From Oscillospiraceae bacterium (GTDB lineage Bacteria > Bacillota > Clostridia > Oscillospirales > SIG627), in NCBI GenBank assembly GCA_015063985.1, contig SVTC01000002.1, positions 62,001 through 126,000 on the forward strand: a stretch of DNA of 64,000 nt, written 5' to 3'. The position numbers and the translations under genes are program-made. Below the pieces are notes generated by a model. That model was not told the origin of the DNA and did no database searches. It saw only the letters and a program-made list of their open reading frames with translations. Below are positions 8,757 through 17,112 of the stretch, one piece after another. The stretch's first letter is position 1. Every line of letters starts with the position of its first letter.

Positions 8757-8860
8757 CCACCTTTTTGAAAAAAGGTGGAGCCAACTTACTTTTTTGAAAA
8801 AAAGTAAGCAAAAAATTTTTAATGTCGATTGGGTCAAGATATAACATCGTGCTCGAAAGG
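8757..8860 (+). repeat. Hairpin repeat family copy (two hairpins plus tail)
   Basis: First hairpin CCACC/GGTGG (8757-8778) and second hairpin CTTAC/GTAAG (8785-8808), both built on a T-run/A-run core, followed by the family tail 'AATGTCGATTGGGTCAAG'. It lies 58 nt after the stop of the membrane-protein gene, in the same orientation. Confidence 0.8.
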
Positions 8861-8962
8861 TGTGTTTTTGCAAAAATTGTAGAGATCGGCGTCCACGACG
8901 GTCCGAGATACGTTAAAATTTTGAGTTGGTGCGTAAGTTCCAAAGGAAGTGCAAAACCTCAC

Positions 8963-9180
8963 TCTCGCAGGCTCCTTCCACCACCGCGTGAACGCGGCGG
9001 TCCCCCTCCCTCTCGGATGGAGGCATAGGGGGAAGCGCGAACAAAGCGGGAAAGGGAGAAGAATAAATTCGGGAGGGCACAATGCCCTCCCATACGGATT
9101 GGTTTAATTTTAAAGTTTGTGCGCAAATTTGGAAAAAGGTTGGATTTTAATCTTTTCAAAAGGACCGTCGGGGACGTCCC
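8963..9180. repeat. Palindrome-rich intergenic repeat patch
   Basis: No gene is supported here. The stretch holds CCGCGTGAACGCGG, CCTCC..GGAGG, GGGAGGGCACAATGCCCTCCC (about 9072-9092) and GGGGACGTCCC. 'GGCTCCTTCC' at the left also opens the repeat units near 46.9 and 54.7 kb. This is typical of the short palindromic elements scattered in gut Clostridia genomes. Confidence 0.6.
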
Positions 9181-9359
9181 TACAAATTTAATTGAGATAA
9201 ACCCATATTTTTCGAAAGGTTACGAGTGTAAATTTACAAAGTAACCGATCGAACGTTATGTTCGTATTAAAAACCGCCGAGATTGAAAGTTGATGTTTGG
9301 AGTTATTTTGAGTTGGTAAAAGCTCTTGAAGAAGATAATTATAGCACGCATTGAACATA

Positions 9360-9415
9360 CAAAGAGGCTCCACCTCTGGGGGAGCTGTCGCGTTAGCGAC
9401 TGAGAGGGCAAATTT
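9360..9415. repeat. Short palindromic element
   Basis: GAGGCTCC..GGGGGAGC hairpin followed by GTCGC-GTTA-GCGAC, in the style of gut-Firmicutes repeats beginning GGCTCC. The surrounding 9181-9490 bases hold no credible coding region; 9216-9300 looks like a decayed copy of the hairpin family. Confidence 0.5.
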
Positions 9416-9429
9416 AAACAACAAATTTT

Positions 9430-9514
9430 TACAAAATACCCATCGAGCGCTGTGTTCGCACTACACGGCATCGAATTAAAAGTTTTTGGGCCTACCTTTT
9501 TTCAAAAAGGTAGG
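9430..9514 (-). repeat. Hairpin repeat abutting the SGNH gene stop
   Basis: Read on the minus strand, CCTACC/GGTAGG around a T-run/A-run core (9514-9491) starts on the first base after the TAA of the SGNH gene. The family tail 'CAAAAACTTTTAATTCGAT' follows. Same family as copies near 8.8, 22.8, 36.9, 42.8 and 57 kb. Confidence 0.8.
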
Positions 9515-10168
9515 TTAAAAATTCTTCAGCTCATCCTTAAGAACGCCCTTCAGATATTCACCGTAAATATCATAGCCGTCCTGACTAAAGTGAACTCCGT
9601 CCTTGATAAATATGTCCTTTCTCATAAGGGGCTCGCACTCAAAGGGATCGAAGAAGGTACAGTTGGGAGTCTTTTCGCAGAATTTTTTCATTTCGGCGTT
9701 TTGCCACTCTCTGTCCCTGAGGTACTCCTCATTCATATCCCTTTTGGGGTTAAATCCGCTTAAATAAATACGGCAATCGGGAAAATCGGTAAGAGTGTAG
9801 ATAATAACTCTCTGAGCAAGCTCCCAGGATTCCTTGGCGGAGTAACCGAAAGCCTCGTAATTACCAGGGCAATAGTATACCAACACCTTGGGCTCCAAGG
9901 GCTTTACCATTCTGTGATAATAATAGAGCTGATGCTCCGAGCAGCTCGAGCCAAATCCGCGGTTTACCGCACAAGGCTTTCCGCTTGCACCCAAAATACA
10001 TTCACGCAGCGGCTTCATACCGTATTTCGGATCCCAACGGGTGAAGTTGGAGGGTCCGTAGAACACTATCTGTCCCTTTTCAAGAGGCTGTGCCTCATAT
10101 GCTTGCACCGCGTTTTCCATGGAGTCCTTCCAGATCTCAATAAACCTTAATCCAACTTTTACAGGCAT
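9515..10168 (-). CDS. SGNH/GDSL-type hydrolase
   Basis: A 217-aa cytosolic SGNH-like protein. Block I is unusual ('FYGPSNFTRW', GPSN instead of GDS). 'GFGSSCSEHQLYYY' and 'YYCPGNYEA' stand for blocks II and III, and the Asp-x-x-His pair is intact in 'DGVHFSQDGYDIYGEYL'. The start at 10168 has SD AAGGAG at good spacing. Transcribed divergently from the lectin-fold gene through a shared palindromic promoter region, so the two are probably co-regulated. Substrate unknown; carbohydrate ester is plausible. Confidence 0.78.
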   Translation of the reverse strand: MPVKVGLRFIEIWKDSMENAVQAYEAQPLEKGQIVFYGPSNFTRWDPKYGMKPLRECILGASGKPCAVNRGFGSSCSEHQLYYYHRMVKPLEPKVLVYYCPGNYEAFGYSAKESWELAQRVIIYTLTDFPDCRIYLSGFNPKRDMNEEYLRDREWQNAEMKKFCEKTPNCTFFDPFECEPLMRKDIFIKDGVHFSQDGYDIYGEYLKGVLKDELKNF

Positions 10169-10201
10169 GGTTTTTTCTCCTTAGAAGAATTTCTTTTTTA
10201 T

Positions 10202-10267
10202 ATCTTAGCACAGTAAAGGGTATTTTTCAATATAATTATTGAAAAAAGGAAAAAAATGTGCTATACT
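10202..10267. promoter_or_regulatory. Divergent promoters overlapping a perfect palindrome
   Basis: Plus strand: TTGAAA (10239-10244), 17 bp, TATACT (10262-10267). Minus strand: TTGAAA (10230-10225), 17 bp, TAAGAT (10207-10202). The two -35 boxes lie in the arms of TTTTTCAATA-TAAT-TATTGAAAAA (10223-10246), a perfect 10-bp inverted repeat and a good candidate operator for one factor controlling both genes. Confidence 0.75.
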
Positions 10268-10303
10268 TTCCTATACAGATCCTCAAAGAAAAAGGAGAAA
10301 AAA

Positions 10304-10924
10304 ATGAAAACGCTCAAGCTTTTAGGCAAAAGGGTTGAGCTCGACCAATGCCCTGTTTTAATGGAATACAGTCCCGAGGAAAACTTCCTTGACAAATGGC
10401 AGGTAATGCTGGGAAATTGGGAATATTCCGACGGCTGGCTGATCGGCACCGAGCCCGGCAATCAAGGCGGAATACTCTTCTCAAGGGAAAGCTACGACGA
10501 AGACATAATCTTCAGCTTCACCGCCAAGACCGTACTTCCCGCAACAAGGGACGTCAACGCCCTTTTCTGCGCCCATTGGGATAAGGATATAGATTATCTG
10601 GGCAATGCATACATAATCGGCCTCAACGGCTGGTACGATCACAAAAGCGGCATAGAGCGCAGCCCCGAAACAGGTCTTCGCTGCCTTAACGATGCCTACC
10701 GATATACCCCCGGCTCCGAGGTAAGGATCACAACGGGCATTATCAAGGATCATCTTTTCCTTTATGCCGACGACACTCTTGTTACAGAGCTTATCGACCC
10801 CCATTATATCTCGGGCGGTCACGTAGGCTTTTCTCCCTATTGCACAAAGCTTGCAATAAAGGATATAAAGGTACAAAAGGCAGTCTATACTCCCATCCGA
10901 CAAAGCTACAATCCGGAATTTTAA
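10304..10924 (+). CDS. Concanavalin-type lectin/glucanase-fold protein
   Basis: A 206-aa protein predicted to be a single jelly-roll domain: 'GNWEYSDGWLIGTEPG' and 'GNAYIIGLNGWYDHKSG', then 'GGHVGFSPYCTKLAIKDI'. This resembles LamG/DUF1080/DUF1961-like domains that accompany pectin-degradation genes. No signal peptide. The start is set at 10304 (SD AAAGGAGA) rather than the track's 10256, which lies in the promoter. The 74-aa gene follows by 24 nt. Enzymatic versus binding role cannot be decided from sequence. Confidence 0.65.
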   Translation: MKTLKLLGKRVELDQCPVLMEYSPEENFLDKWQVMLGNWEYSDGWLIGTEPGNQGGILFSRESYDEDIIFSFTAKTVLPATRDVNALFCAHWDKDIDYLGNAYIIGLNGWYDHKSGIERSPETGLRCLNDAYRYTPGSEVRITTGIIKDHLFLYADDTLVTELIDPHYISGGHVGFSPYCTKLAIKDIKVQKAVYTPIRQSYNPEF

Positions 10925-10947
10925 ATATTATTTAAGGAGAATATAAA

Positions 10948-11172
10948 ATGGACATCAAACAAAAGATCACAGAGCTTACCGACAAGATCAAATCCGACCC
11001 CAAGCTTCTTGAGAGCTTCAAATCAGAGCCTATAAAGACAGTGGAATCCCTTATCGGCATCGACCTTCCCGACGATCAGATCAAGGGCCTTGTGGACGGA
11101 ATAAAGGCAAAGATCTCCCTCGGCGGCATCTCCGATGCACTGGGCGGTCTTGGCGGTCTTTTTAAGAAATAA
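10948..11172 (+). CDS. Small leader-like protein with Gly-Gly tail
   Basis: A 74-aa protein with strong SD (AAGGAGA). A charged amphipathic helix leads into 'DPKLLESFKSEP', 'LIGIDLPDDQIKGLVDGI' and a Gly-rich end 'LGGISDALGGLGGLFKK'. The Asp-Pro-x-Leu-Leu-x-x-Phe plus G-x-x-LP pattern recalls Nif11/NHLP-type RiPP leader peptides and related small Firmicutes proteins, but no modification enzyme, protease or transporter is nearby. It shares a transcript with the lectin-fold gene and ends at a terminator. Function unknown. Confidence 0.65.
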   Translation: MDIKQKITELTDKIKSDPKLLESFKSEPIKTVESLIGIDLPDDQIKGLVDGIKAKISLGGISDALGGLGGLFKK

Positions 11173-11184
11173 GACCAAATAAAA

Positions 11185-11228
11185 AAGGATGGTTCATTGG
11201 CTCAACGCCTTTGATCCATCCTTATTTT
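11185..11228. terminator. Bidirectional terminator between small gene and recN
   Basis: AAGGATGG/CCATCCTT stem with A-runs on the left and TATTTTTTA on the right. It can stop the lectin-fold/small-protein transcript on the plus strand and the recN operon on the minus strand. Confidence 0.8.
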
Positions 11229-12905
11229 TTATTCTCTGCCGTCTAAAAGCTCTATGGCGTTTTGCCTTGCGGTCTCGGTAACGTTTATGCCTCCCAGTAT
11301 CCTGCTCAGCTCCTCGATGCGCTCTGCTCTGCCCAGCTTTCTTGCGCTGCTGACGGTATTTTCACCGTCAAAGGCCTTTTCAAGCTTATAATGCTCCGAG
11401 GCAAGGGATGCTATCTGCGCCGAATGGGTAACGGCTATTATCTGGTTCGTCTTTGCCATTTCCGAAAGCAAAATGCCTATTTTTCTGGAGGTCTTTCCCG
11501 AAATACCGGTGTCGATCTCATCAAAGATCAGGGTCGCGCTTTCTTTTTTTGTGGCAAGAGCGCTTTTCAGCGCCAGCATTACTCTTCCGAGCTCACCGCC
11601 GGAGGCAATATTACCCAGCGGACAAGCATCCTCGCCCTCATTGGTACGGATATAAAAGCTGACCCTGCTCCTTCCCTGAGGACAAAGCTCTTCCTCGGGA
11701 ATAAATTTCACAAGGAACAAAGCCTTTTCCATATCAAGGAACTCAAGCCTTGCTTTTACCTCTCTTTCAAGAATTCCTCCAAGAGCCATTCTTGACGCCT
11801 CCAGCTTTCCGGCAACAGTAAGGGCAAGCTTTTTCTGCTCCTCCAGCTGCTTTTCAAGCCTTCCGATGGCATTTGCACTGTCGTTTATAAGCTCAAATTC
11901 CTCCTTTGAGCTTTCAAGAAGCTCTATAAGCTCCTTTTCATTGCAGGAATACTTCTTTTTCAAGCGCCTGATGAGATTGATCCTATCGCTGATCTTTTCC
12001 ATCAGCTTCTCATTGCTGTCACCGTCATCGGGACATATTCCGTCAAGCTCCTCCATAAGAGCCTCAAGCTCAAAGCCAAGCTGCTCAAATCTTTGGGAAA
12101 GCCTGCTTATACTCTCGCCAACGTCTCCCAATGCCGCAAGCTTTGCACTTGCAAGCATGATCCTTTCTCTTGCACCCTTTTGCTTTTCGCTTCCGTTTAC
12201 CGCAGTGCGAACGTACTGTGCGGCGGCACTCAGCTTACCCGAGTTTTCCAGGAGGCGATACTTTTCCCAAAGTCTGTCCTCCTCGTCGTGCTTGACGTTA
12301 GCAGCGCTCAGCTCCTTTACAAGGGTACGCAGATAATCCTTTTTCATTCTGCCTTCGGTAACCGTACGGCGGGTATCCTCCAGCTTTTTCTTAAGCTCGC
12401 AGTACCTCTCGTATTCCTTTTCGTAGTTCTCCAAAAGCAAAAGATGATCGCCGTCTCCCAAGCCGTCCACGTATCCGCAGTGATTCTGACTGTCGGCAAG
12501 AGAGTGAGTTTTGTGCTGACTGTGCATATGCAAAAGCTCCGCACCCACAGATCTGAGCACTGCAAGGCTGACCGCCTCGGAATTGACAAAGCATCTGGAT
12601 CTGCCGTCTGAGCTTATCCTTCTGCCAAGAGAAACACAGCTTTCCCCGTCTCCCAAGCCCATTTCCTCAAGCTTTTTGGAAAGCTCCGGGGATATACCGT
12701 CAAAAAGAGCCGTGACCTTACATTCATTTTCTCCCTTGCTTACAAAGCCCGCCGGAGTTTTTTCTCCGCAAAGAAGCCCCAAAGCGGTTACGAAAACACT
12801 CTTTCCCGCTCCCGTTTCACCTGTCACCGCACAAAATCCGCCGTCGAAGGCAAGCTTTGCAGATCTGAGCAAAGCCGCATTAACAACGTTTATTTCGCAG
12901 ATCAT
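11229..12905 (-). CDS. recN: DNA repair protein RecN
   Basis: A 558-aa SMC-like ATPase of double-strand-break repair. Walker A is 'TGETGAGKS', followed by a long coiled coil (about 150-370, Glu/Lys/Leu-rich), the signature 'ASGGELGRVMLALK' and Walker B 'LIFDEIDTGISG'. Length is normal. It is the last gene of the dxs-tlyA-nadK-argR-recN operon; its ATG overlaps the argR stop (ATGA), so translation is coupled. Confidence 0.97.
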   Translation of the reverse strand: MICEINVVNAALLRSAKLAFDGGFCAVTGETGAGKSVFVTALGLLCGEKTPAGFVSKGENECKVTALFDGISPELSKKLEEMGLGDGESCVSLGRRISSDGRSRCFVNSEAVSLAVLRSVGAELLHMHSQHKTHSLADSQNHCGYVDGLGDGDHLLLLENYEKEYERYCELKKKLEDTRRTVTEGRMKKDYLRTLVKELSAANVKHDEEDRLWEKYRLLENSGKLSAAAQYVRTAVNGSEKQKGARERIMLASAKLAALGDVGESISRLSQRFEQLGFELEALMEELDGICPDDGDSNEKLMEKISDRINLIRRLKKKYSCNEKELIELLESSKEEFELINDSANAIGRLEKQLEEQKKLALTVAGKLEASRMALGGILEREVKARLEFLDMEKALFLVKFIPEEELCPQGRSRVSFYIRTNEGEDACPLGNIASGGELGRVMLALKSALATKKESATLIFDEIDTGISGKTSRKIGILLSEMAKTNQIIAVTHSAQIASLASEHYKLEKAFDGENTVSSARKLGRAERIEELSRILGGINVTETARQNAIELLDGRE

Positions 12906-13378
12906 TTCCTTATTGCTCCCATACCGATAAGCTCCTGAAGCTTTCTGATAACGTTATCGACCTCAGTAATGTCACTTACTGCCAGAAACACGGTGTCGTC
13001 GCCCGCAATGGAGCCCGCTATCTGCTTATAGCCCTGAGAATCTATTGCGGCACAAGCCGCCTGAGCCGCACCGGGAATGGTCTTAACTATTACAAGATTT
13101 CCCGCACCCGCCACGCTGAGAGCCACTTGCCCAAGCACCGTGCGGAATTTTCCCTTCTCCTGATATTCTATGCCCGTTTCGGCAACTGTGGCATATTTAT
13201 ACCTTCCGTCCGACAAGGCAACCTTGGTAAGTCTGAGCTTTTTTATGTCTCTGGATACCGTCGCCTGAGTTACGTCGTAGCCGTCCTCCTTCAAAAGAGC
13301 CTGAAGCTCCTCCTGAGTCTCTATCTCTCTTTCCTTGACAAGCTCAACTATTCTTGTCTGTCTGGGATTCTTTGACAT
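12902..13378 (-). CDS. argR: Arginine repressor ArgR
   Basis: A 158-aa regulator. The N-terminal winged helix-turn-helix carries 'VSRDIKKLRLTKV'; the C-terminal oligomerisation and arginine-binding domain carries 'GDDTVFLAVSD'. In the family, an arginine-bound hexamer represses arginine biosynthesis. Its place between nadK and recN is a conserved Firmicutes arrangement (ahrC-recN in Bacillus). The gap to nadK is 20 nt with an SD AGGG; the stop overlaps the recN start. Confidence 0.95.
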   Translation of the reverse strand: MSKNPRQTRIVELVKEREIETQEELQALLKEDGYDVTQATVSRDIKKLRLTKVALSDGRYKYATVAETGIEYQEKGKFRTVLGQVALSVAGAGNLVIVKTIPGAAQAACAAIDSQGYKQIAGSIAGDDTVFLAVSDITEVDNVIRKLQELIGMGAIRK

Positions 13379-13398
13379 TTCTCTTTACCCTTCCTTTT

Positions 13399-14229
13399 TT
13401 ACATAGAAAAATAATTCTTAACCGCAGAATAAAACTGTCTGTCATGCAAAACCACAAGCTTGGCACAGGTATTGGATGCCCTGATCGTAAGCTTGCTTCG
13501 AGAGTCAAAATTCGAAAAATATTTTCCGTCGACGTATACGCTTGCCACTGCATCCGTTTCGTCAATGCAAAGCTCGCTGTCCCTGCCGAATACTATAGGT
13601 CTTGCACCCAAGGAGTGGGCGCAGATGGGTACCGACAAAATAAGCTCCAGCCCCGGATCCATAACTGGACCGCCCGCCGACAGAGAGTAGGCAGTGGAGC
13701 CTGTGGGTGTGGATATGATTATACCGTCGGCTCTGAAGGTTCCCAGACTTCTTCCGTTTTCGCTCAGAGAAAGGCTCAACATCTTCTTTTGTATCTGATG
13801 ACAGACAACAACGTCGTTAAGCGCCGTCTCCGCCAAGCCGCCGTTTATGCTGACGTCAAGCATCATTCGCTTTTCACAGCTGTAGTCACCCTCAAAAAGC
13901 TTTTTTAAAAGCTCCAGCTCTCCAAGCTCAACACCGCTCATATATCCTACCTTGCCCATATTTACTCCAAGGATCGGAATGTCCCTTTTACTGCAGGGCT
14001 TTGCGGCTGAAAGTATGGTGCCGTCCCCGCCGATCACCACGGTCAGCTCGGTTCCCTCAAGAAGCTCATCCAAGGTCTCGCACTGCCTTACGTATTGGGG
14101 AGCCTTTGGCATATCGCTTGACCTCACCTTTAGCTCGGCTCCGTATTGATGTAAGATCTCAGCCACCCTAATGCTGACCGCAAAATCATGATCCTTTTTC
14201 TGATTGGGCCACAGGGCAATGTTTTTCAT
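13399..14229 (-). CDS. nadK: NAD kinase
   Basis: A 276-aa ATP-NAD kinase making NADP+. 'VVIGGDGTILSA' is the GGDGT active-site motif and 'TPTGSTAYSLSAGGP' the NAD-binding motif. It begins 6 nt after the tlyA stop within the dxs operon, where NADPH-dependent isoprenoid synthesis and RNA modification genes are commonly grouped. Confidence 0.96.
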   Translation of the reverse strand: MKNIALWPNQKKDHDFAVSIRVAEILHQYGAELKVRSSDMPKAPQYVRQCETLDELLEGTELTVVIGGDGTILSAAKPCSKRDIPILGVNMGKVGYMSGVELGELELLKKLFEGDYSCEKRMMLDVSINGGLAETALNDVVVCHQIQKKMLSLSLSENGRSLGTFRADGIIISTPTGSTAYSLSAGGPVMDPGLELILSVPICAHSLGARPIVFGRDSELCIDETDAVASVYVDGKYFSNFDSRSKLTIRASNTCAKLVVLHDRQFYSAVKNYFSM

Positions 14230-14235
14230 TATTGT

Positions 14236-14976
14236 TCACGTCTCCTTTTTTCTTTTGACGCTGTACTGCAAAAATTCCTTGTTACCGTCTCCGCCCTCTA
14301 TGGGGGATTCTATAATTCCCTTTATTTCAAAGCCCCTTTCCTCAAGCTTAAGCTTAAGACCGTGGCAAGCGCTTTGAATAGCCGCAGGCTTTTTCACAAT
14401 GCCGTTTTTCCCCAGATTCTCTCTTCCCACCTCAAATTGGGGCTTTATCAGGGAAACGAACTCTCCGCCCTCGGGCAGAATATCAAATACCGCATCGTAA
14501 AGAAGAGCCTGGCTGATAAAGCTTACGTCCATAACTACCATCTGCACAGCCTCGGGAAAGCTATCCCGACCAAGCTCTCTGGCATTGGTATTTTCCATTA
14601 CCGCCACTCTTTTATCAAATCTAAGCTTGGGGTGGAGCTGAGCGGTTCCAACGTCCACGCAATATGCCTTTTTTGCTCCTCTTTGAAGCATACAGTGGGA
14701 AAAGCCTCCGGTGCTTGCTCCTATATCGCAAAATACCTTACCCTCAACGTCGATACCAAAGGCATCCAGAGCCGCCTCCAGCTTAAGACCGCCTCGGCTG
14801 ACGTATCTTGTAAGGGGCGAATCCTTAACCTCTATAAGACAAAAGGTCTCCAGCTCCTCGGAGGGCTTTTTAACCTTGATCCCGTTGGCAAAGACCCTTC
14901 CCTCGCGAATAAGCTTTCCCGCAAGAGTCCTGCTTTCACAGTGCCCGTAAAGGTGCAAAAGAACGTCCGCCCTCAT
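14236..14976 (-). CDS. tlyA: TlyA-family rRNA 2'-O-methyltransferase
   Basis: A 246-aa protein with an N-terminal S4 RNA-binding domain ('REGRVFANGIKVKKPS') and a Rossmann methyltransferase domain ('VFCDIGASTGGFSHCML' for SAM). TlyA enzymes 2'-O-methylate cytidines in 16S/23S rRNA; some members were named haemolysin A. The ATG overlaps the dxs stop (ATGA) and has SD AAAGGAG inside dxs, so it is translationally coupled. Confidence 0.93.
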   Translation of the reverse strand: MRADVLLHLYGHCESRTLAGKLIREGRVFANGIKVKKPSEELETFCLIEVKDSPLTRYVSRGGLKLEAALDAFGIDVEGKVFCDIGASTGGFSHCMLQRGAKKAYCVDVGTAQLHPKLRFDKRVAVMENTNARELGRDSFPEAVQMVVMDVSFISQALLYDAVFDILPEGGEFVSLIKPQFEVGRENLGKNGIVKKPAAIQSACHGLKLKLEERGFEIKGIIESPIEGGDGNKEFLQYSVKRKKET

Positions 14977-16817
14977 TTCAAAAGCTCCTTTGCTCTTTCA
15001 TATAGGCTTTGCTTATCCAGCCCGCAAAGGCTGTAAAGAGTGTCCACCTTGCCGTGGCACACCTTTGAGTCTATGGCGCATATATCCATTTTATCGGCAT
15101 CGCATACTATTTTTCCCGTGGCTATCTGAGTGACTGCCCACTGAGAAAAGCCGCCGATCTTAACGCCCTCTTCGCAGAACAAAAGCCTTTTTGCTCCCCT
15201 TATCGCCTTCTCAAAGCAGGCTATATCCAAGGGCTTTATACGGTTTATTTTAACCACTCTTGATAAGATCCCTTCCGCCTCAAGAAGCTCTTTAGCTTCG
15301 AGGCATCTCTCGGTCTGTCTGCCGTAGCAGATCATCGCCAGCTCTCCCTCACCGAAGCTTTCAACGTCCTCAGTGCAGTCAAAGCATTGAAGAGCTCTTT
15401 GACTTTGTCCGCCCTTGGGGATCCTGACAATGGCGGGAGAGGAGAGCCTCGATTCCTTTTTAAGAAGCTTCTCAAGGGAGCTTACCGCCTCCTTGAAGGT
15501 AGCGGGAGAATAAATATACACCCCCGGCATACTCATGGTCATAGCCACGTCGTATATTCCGTGATGGGTGGGACCGTCCTCGCCCACCAAGCCTGCTCGG
15601 TCAAGCACGGTAACCGTCCCCAGCTCCTGAAGAACACAGTCGTGCCAGAACTGATCGTAGGCTCTTTGAAAGAAGGTTGAATACACGCAAAATACGGGCA
15701 AAAGCCCTCCTGCCGCCATTGCCGCGGCACTGGTCTGAGCATGCTCCTCGGCAATTCCCACGTCGAAAAATCTATCGGGAAACCTTTGCGCAAAGTCGCT
15801 GAGACCGACACCGTCCGTCATTGCCGCAGTGATTGCCACCAGGTCGGGATTCTCCTCTGCCATTCTGCAAAGAGTCTCACCCACGACCGATGAAAAGTCT
15901 TGCTTATCAGAGCTTTGCTTCTTTTTTGCCGATCCGACACTGTGAAAGCGCGAGGGATCGTTTTCCGCAGGCTCATAGCCCTTTCCCTTAACGGTATACA
16001 GATGAACGATACAAGGTCCCTGATGACGCTTTGCCGCCCTCAAAAGCCTCTCCACGGTTTTAAGATCGTTTCCGTCGCTTGGGCCGAAATATCTTATGCC
16101 GTACATTTCAAAAAGATTGCTTTGCGCCAGCATCATTCTTTTAAGCCTTGTTTTCAGCCTGATTATCGCCCTTGCAAGGGGCTTTCCCAGAAGAGGTATC
16201 CTCATCATTGCTCTTCTGCTCTTATCCATAAGCTCGTAATAGCCGTCACCGGAGCGGATCTTGTTAAGATAGCCGGACAGTGCTCCCACCGAGGGTGATA
16301 TGCTCATCTCATTATCATTGAGGATGATTATAAGCCTATCATCCCTTTTTACGTTATTAAGAGCCTCGAATACCATTCCGCCGGTAAAGGCGCCGTCGCC
16401 TATTACGGCAACCGAATACGCCCCCGTATTTTTAAGCTTCGCACTTTGTGCATATCCCAATGCCGCGCTGATGCCCGTAGAGCTGTGGCCCACACCGAAG
16501 GCATCAAACTCACTTTCCTCCATTTTCGGAAAGCCGCTTATCCCGCCGAGCTGCCTGAGATCTCCGAATTTCTCCGCTCTGTCAGTCAGAGTCTTATGTA
16601 CGTAGCTTTGGTGACCCGTATCGTAAATGATCTTATCCGTAGGCAGATCAAAGCATCTTGACAGAGCAAGGGATATTTCAACTATCCCCAGATTGCTGGC
16701 AAGATGACCGCCCGTCTTACTGACGTTTTCTATTAAATGGCGCCTTATTTCTTCACAAAGCTCCGCGGCTTGACTATCGTTTAAGGCCTTTAGTTCCTGC
16801 TGAGTATATTGCTTCAT
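14973..16817 (-). CDS. dxs: 1-deoxy-D-xylulose-5-phosphate synthase
   Basis: A 614-aa thiamine-diphosphate transketolase-like enzyme, first step of the MEP isoprenoid pathway (pyruvate + glyceraldehyde-3-phosphate to DXP). Motifs: 'YDTGHQSYVHK', the ThDP motif 'GDGAFTGG', 'EEHAQTSAAAMAAGG' and 'DRAGLVGEDGPTHHG'. The start at 16817 ('MKQYTQQELKAL') is chosen over the track's 16898 because GGAGAG lies 4 nt upstream and the extension overlaps the promoter. First gene of the operon. Confidence 0.96.
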   Translation of the reverse strand: MKQYTQQELKALNDSQAAELCEEIRRHLIENVSKTGGHLASNLGIVEISLALSRCFDLPTDKIIYDTGHQSYVHKTLTDRAEKFGDLRQLGGISGFPKMEESEFDAFGVGHSSTGISAALGYAQSAKLKNTGAYSVAVIGDGAFTGGMVFEALNNVKRDDRLIIILNDNEMSISPSVGALSGYLNKIRSGDGYYELMDKSRRAMMRIPLLGKPLARAIIRLKTRLKRMMLAQSNLFEMYGIRYFGPSDGNDLKTVERLLRAAKRHQGPCIVHLYTVKGKGYEPAENDPSRFHSVGSAKKKQSSDKQDFSSVVGETLCRMAEENPDLVAITAAMTDGVGLSDFAQRFPDRFFDVGIAEEHAQTSAAAMAAGGLLPVFCVYSTFFQRAYDQFWHDCVLQELGTVTVLDRAGLVGEDGPTHHGIYDVAMTMSMPGVYIYSPATFKEAVSSLEKLLKKESRLSSPAIVRIPKGGQSQRALQCFDCTEDVESFGEGELAMICYGRQTERCLEAKELLEAEGILSRVVKINRIKPLDIACFEKAIRGAKRLLFCEEGVKIGGFSQWAVTQIATGKIVCDADKMDICAIDSKVCHGKVDTLYSLCGLDKQSLYERAKELLK

Positions 16818-16894
16818 TATCTCTCCGTGCCCCCTTTCGGGAGCATAGTGTTTTATATTAAGCTCTCCGATCCAAAACGACCGTAAAAAGTATA
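16818..16894 (-). promoter_or_regulatory. dxs promoter and 5' leader hairpin
   Basis: Minus-strand extended -10 TGTTATACT (-10 hexamer 16894-16889) with a poor -35. The leader of about 65 nt contains TGCTCCC-GAAA-GGGGGCA directly before the SD CGGAGAG, a small GNRA-loop hairpin that could modulate initiation. Confidence 0.55.
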
Positions 16895-17055
16895 ACAATG
16901 CTTAGTTTTTCGATTTGAACAAAAACCGTGCAAGTTTATTTTATCATATAAATTATAAAAATACAACACTATTTTGATTTTATTAAATAAAAATACAAAA
17001 TATCAAAGCAAAGAAAAATCTTTAAATAAAAACAGGTAAATATAATGAAAATAAG

Positions 17056-17084
17056 TTGCAAAAAAATGAATATTATGCTATACT
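17056..17084 (+). promoter_or_regulatory. nagA promoter
   Basis: TTGCAA (17056-17061), 17-bp spacer, TATACT (17079-17084). The track's nagA ORF starts here, so the true start must be downstream. The preceding 16900-17055 is very AT-rich with nothing else recognised. Confidence 0.75.
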
Positions 17085-17112
17085 GATAAGAGTCAAAAAG
17101 GAGGCGATCGAA

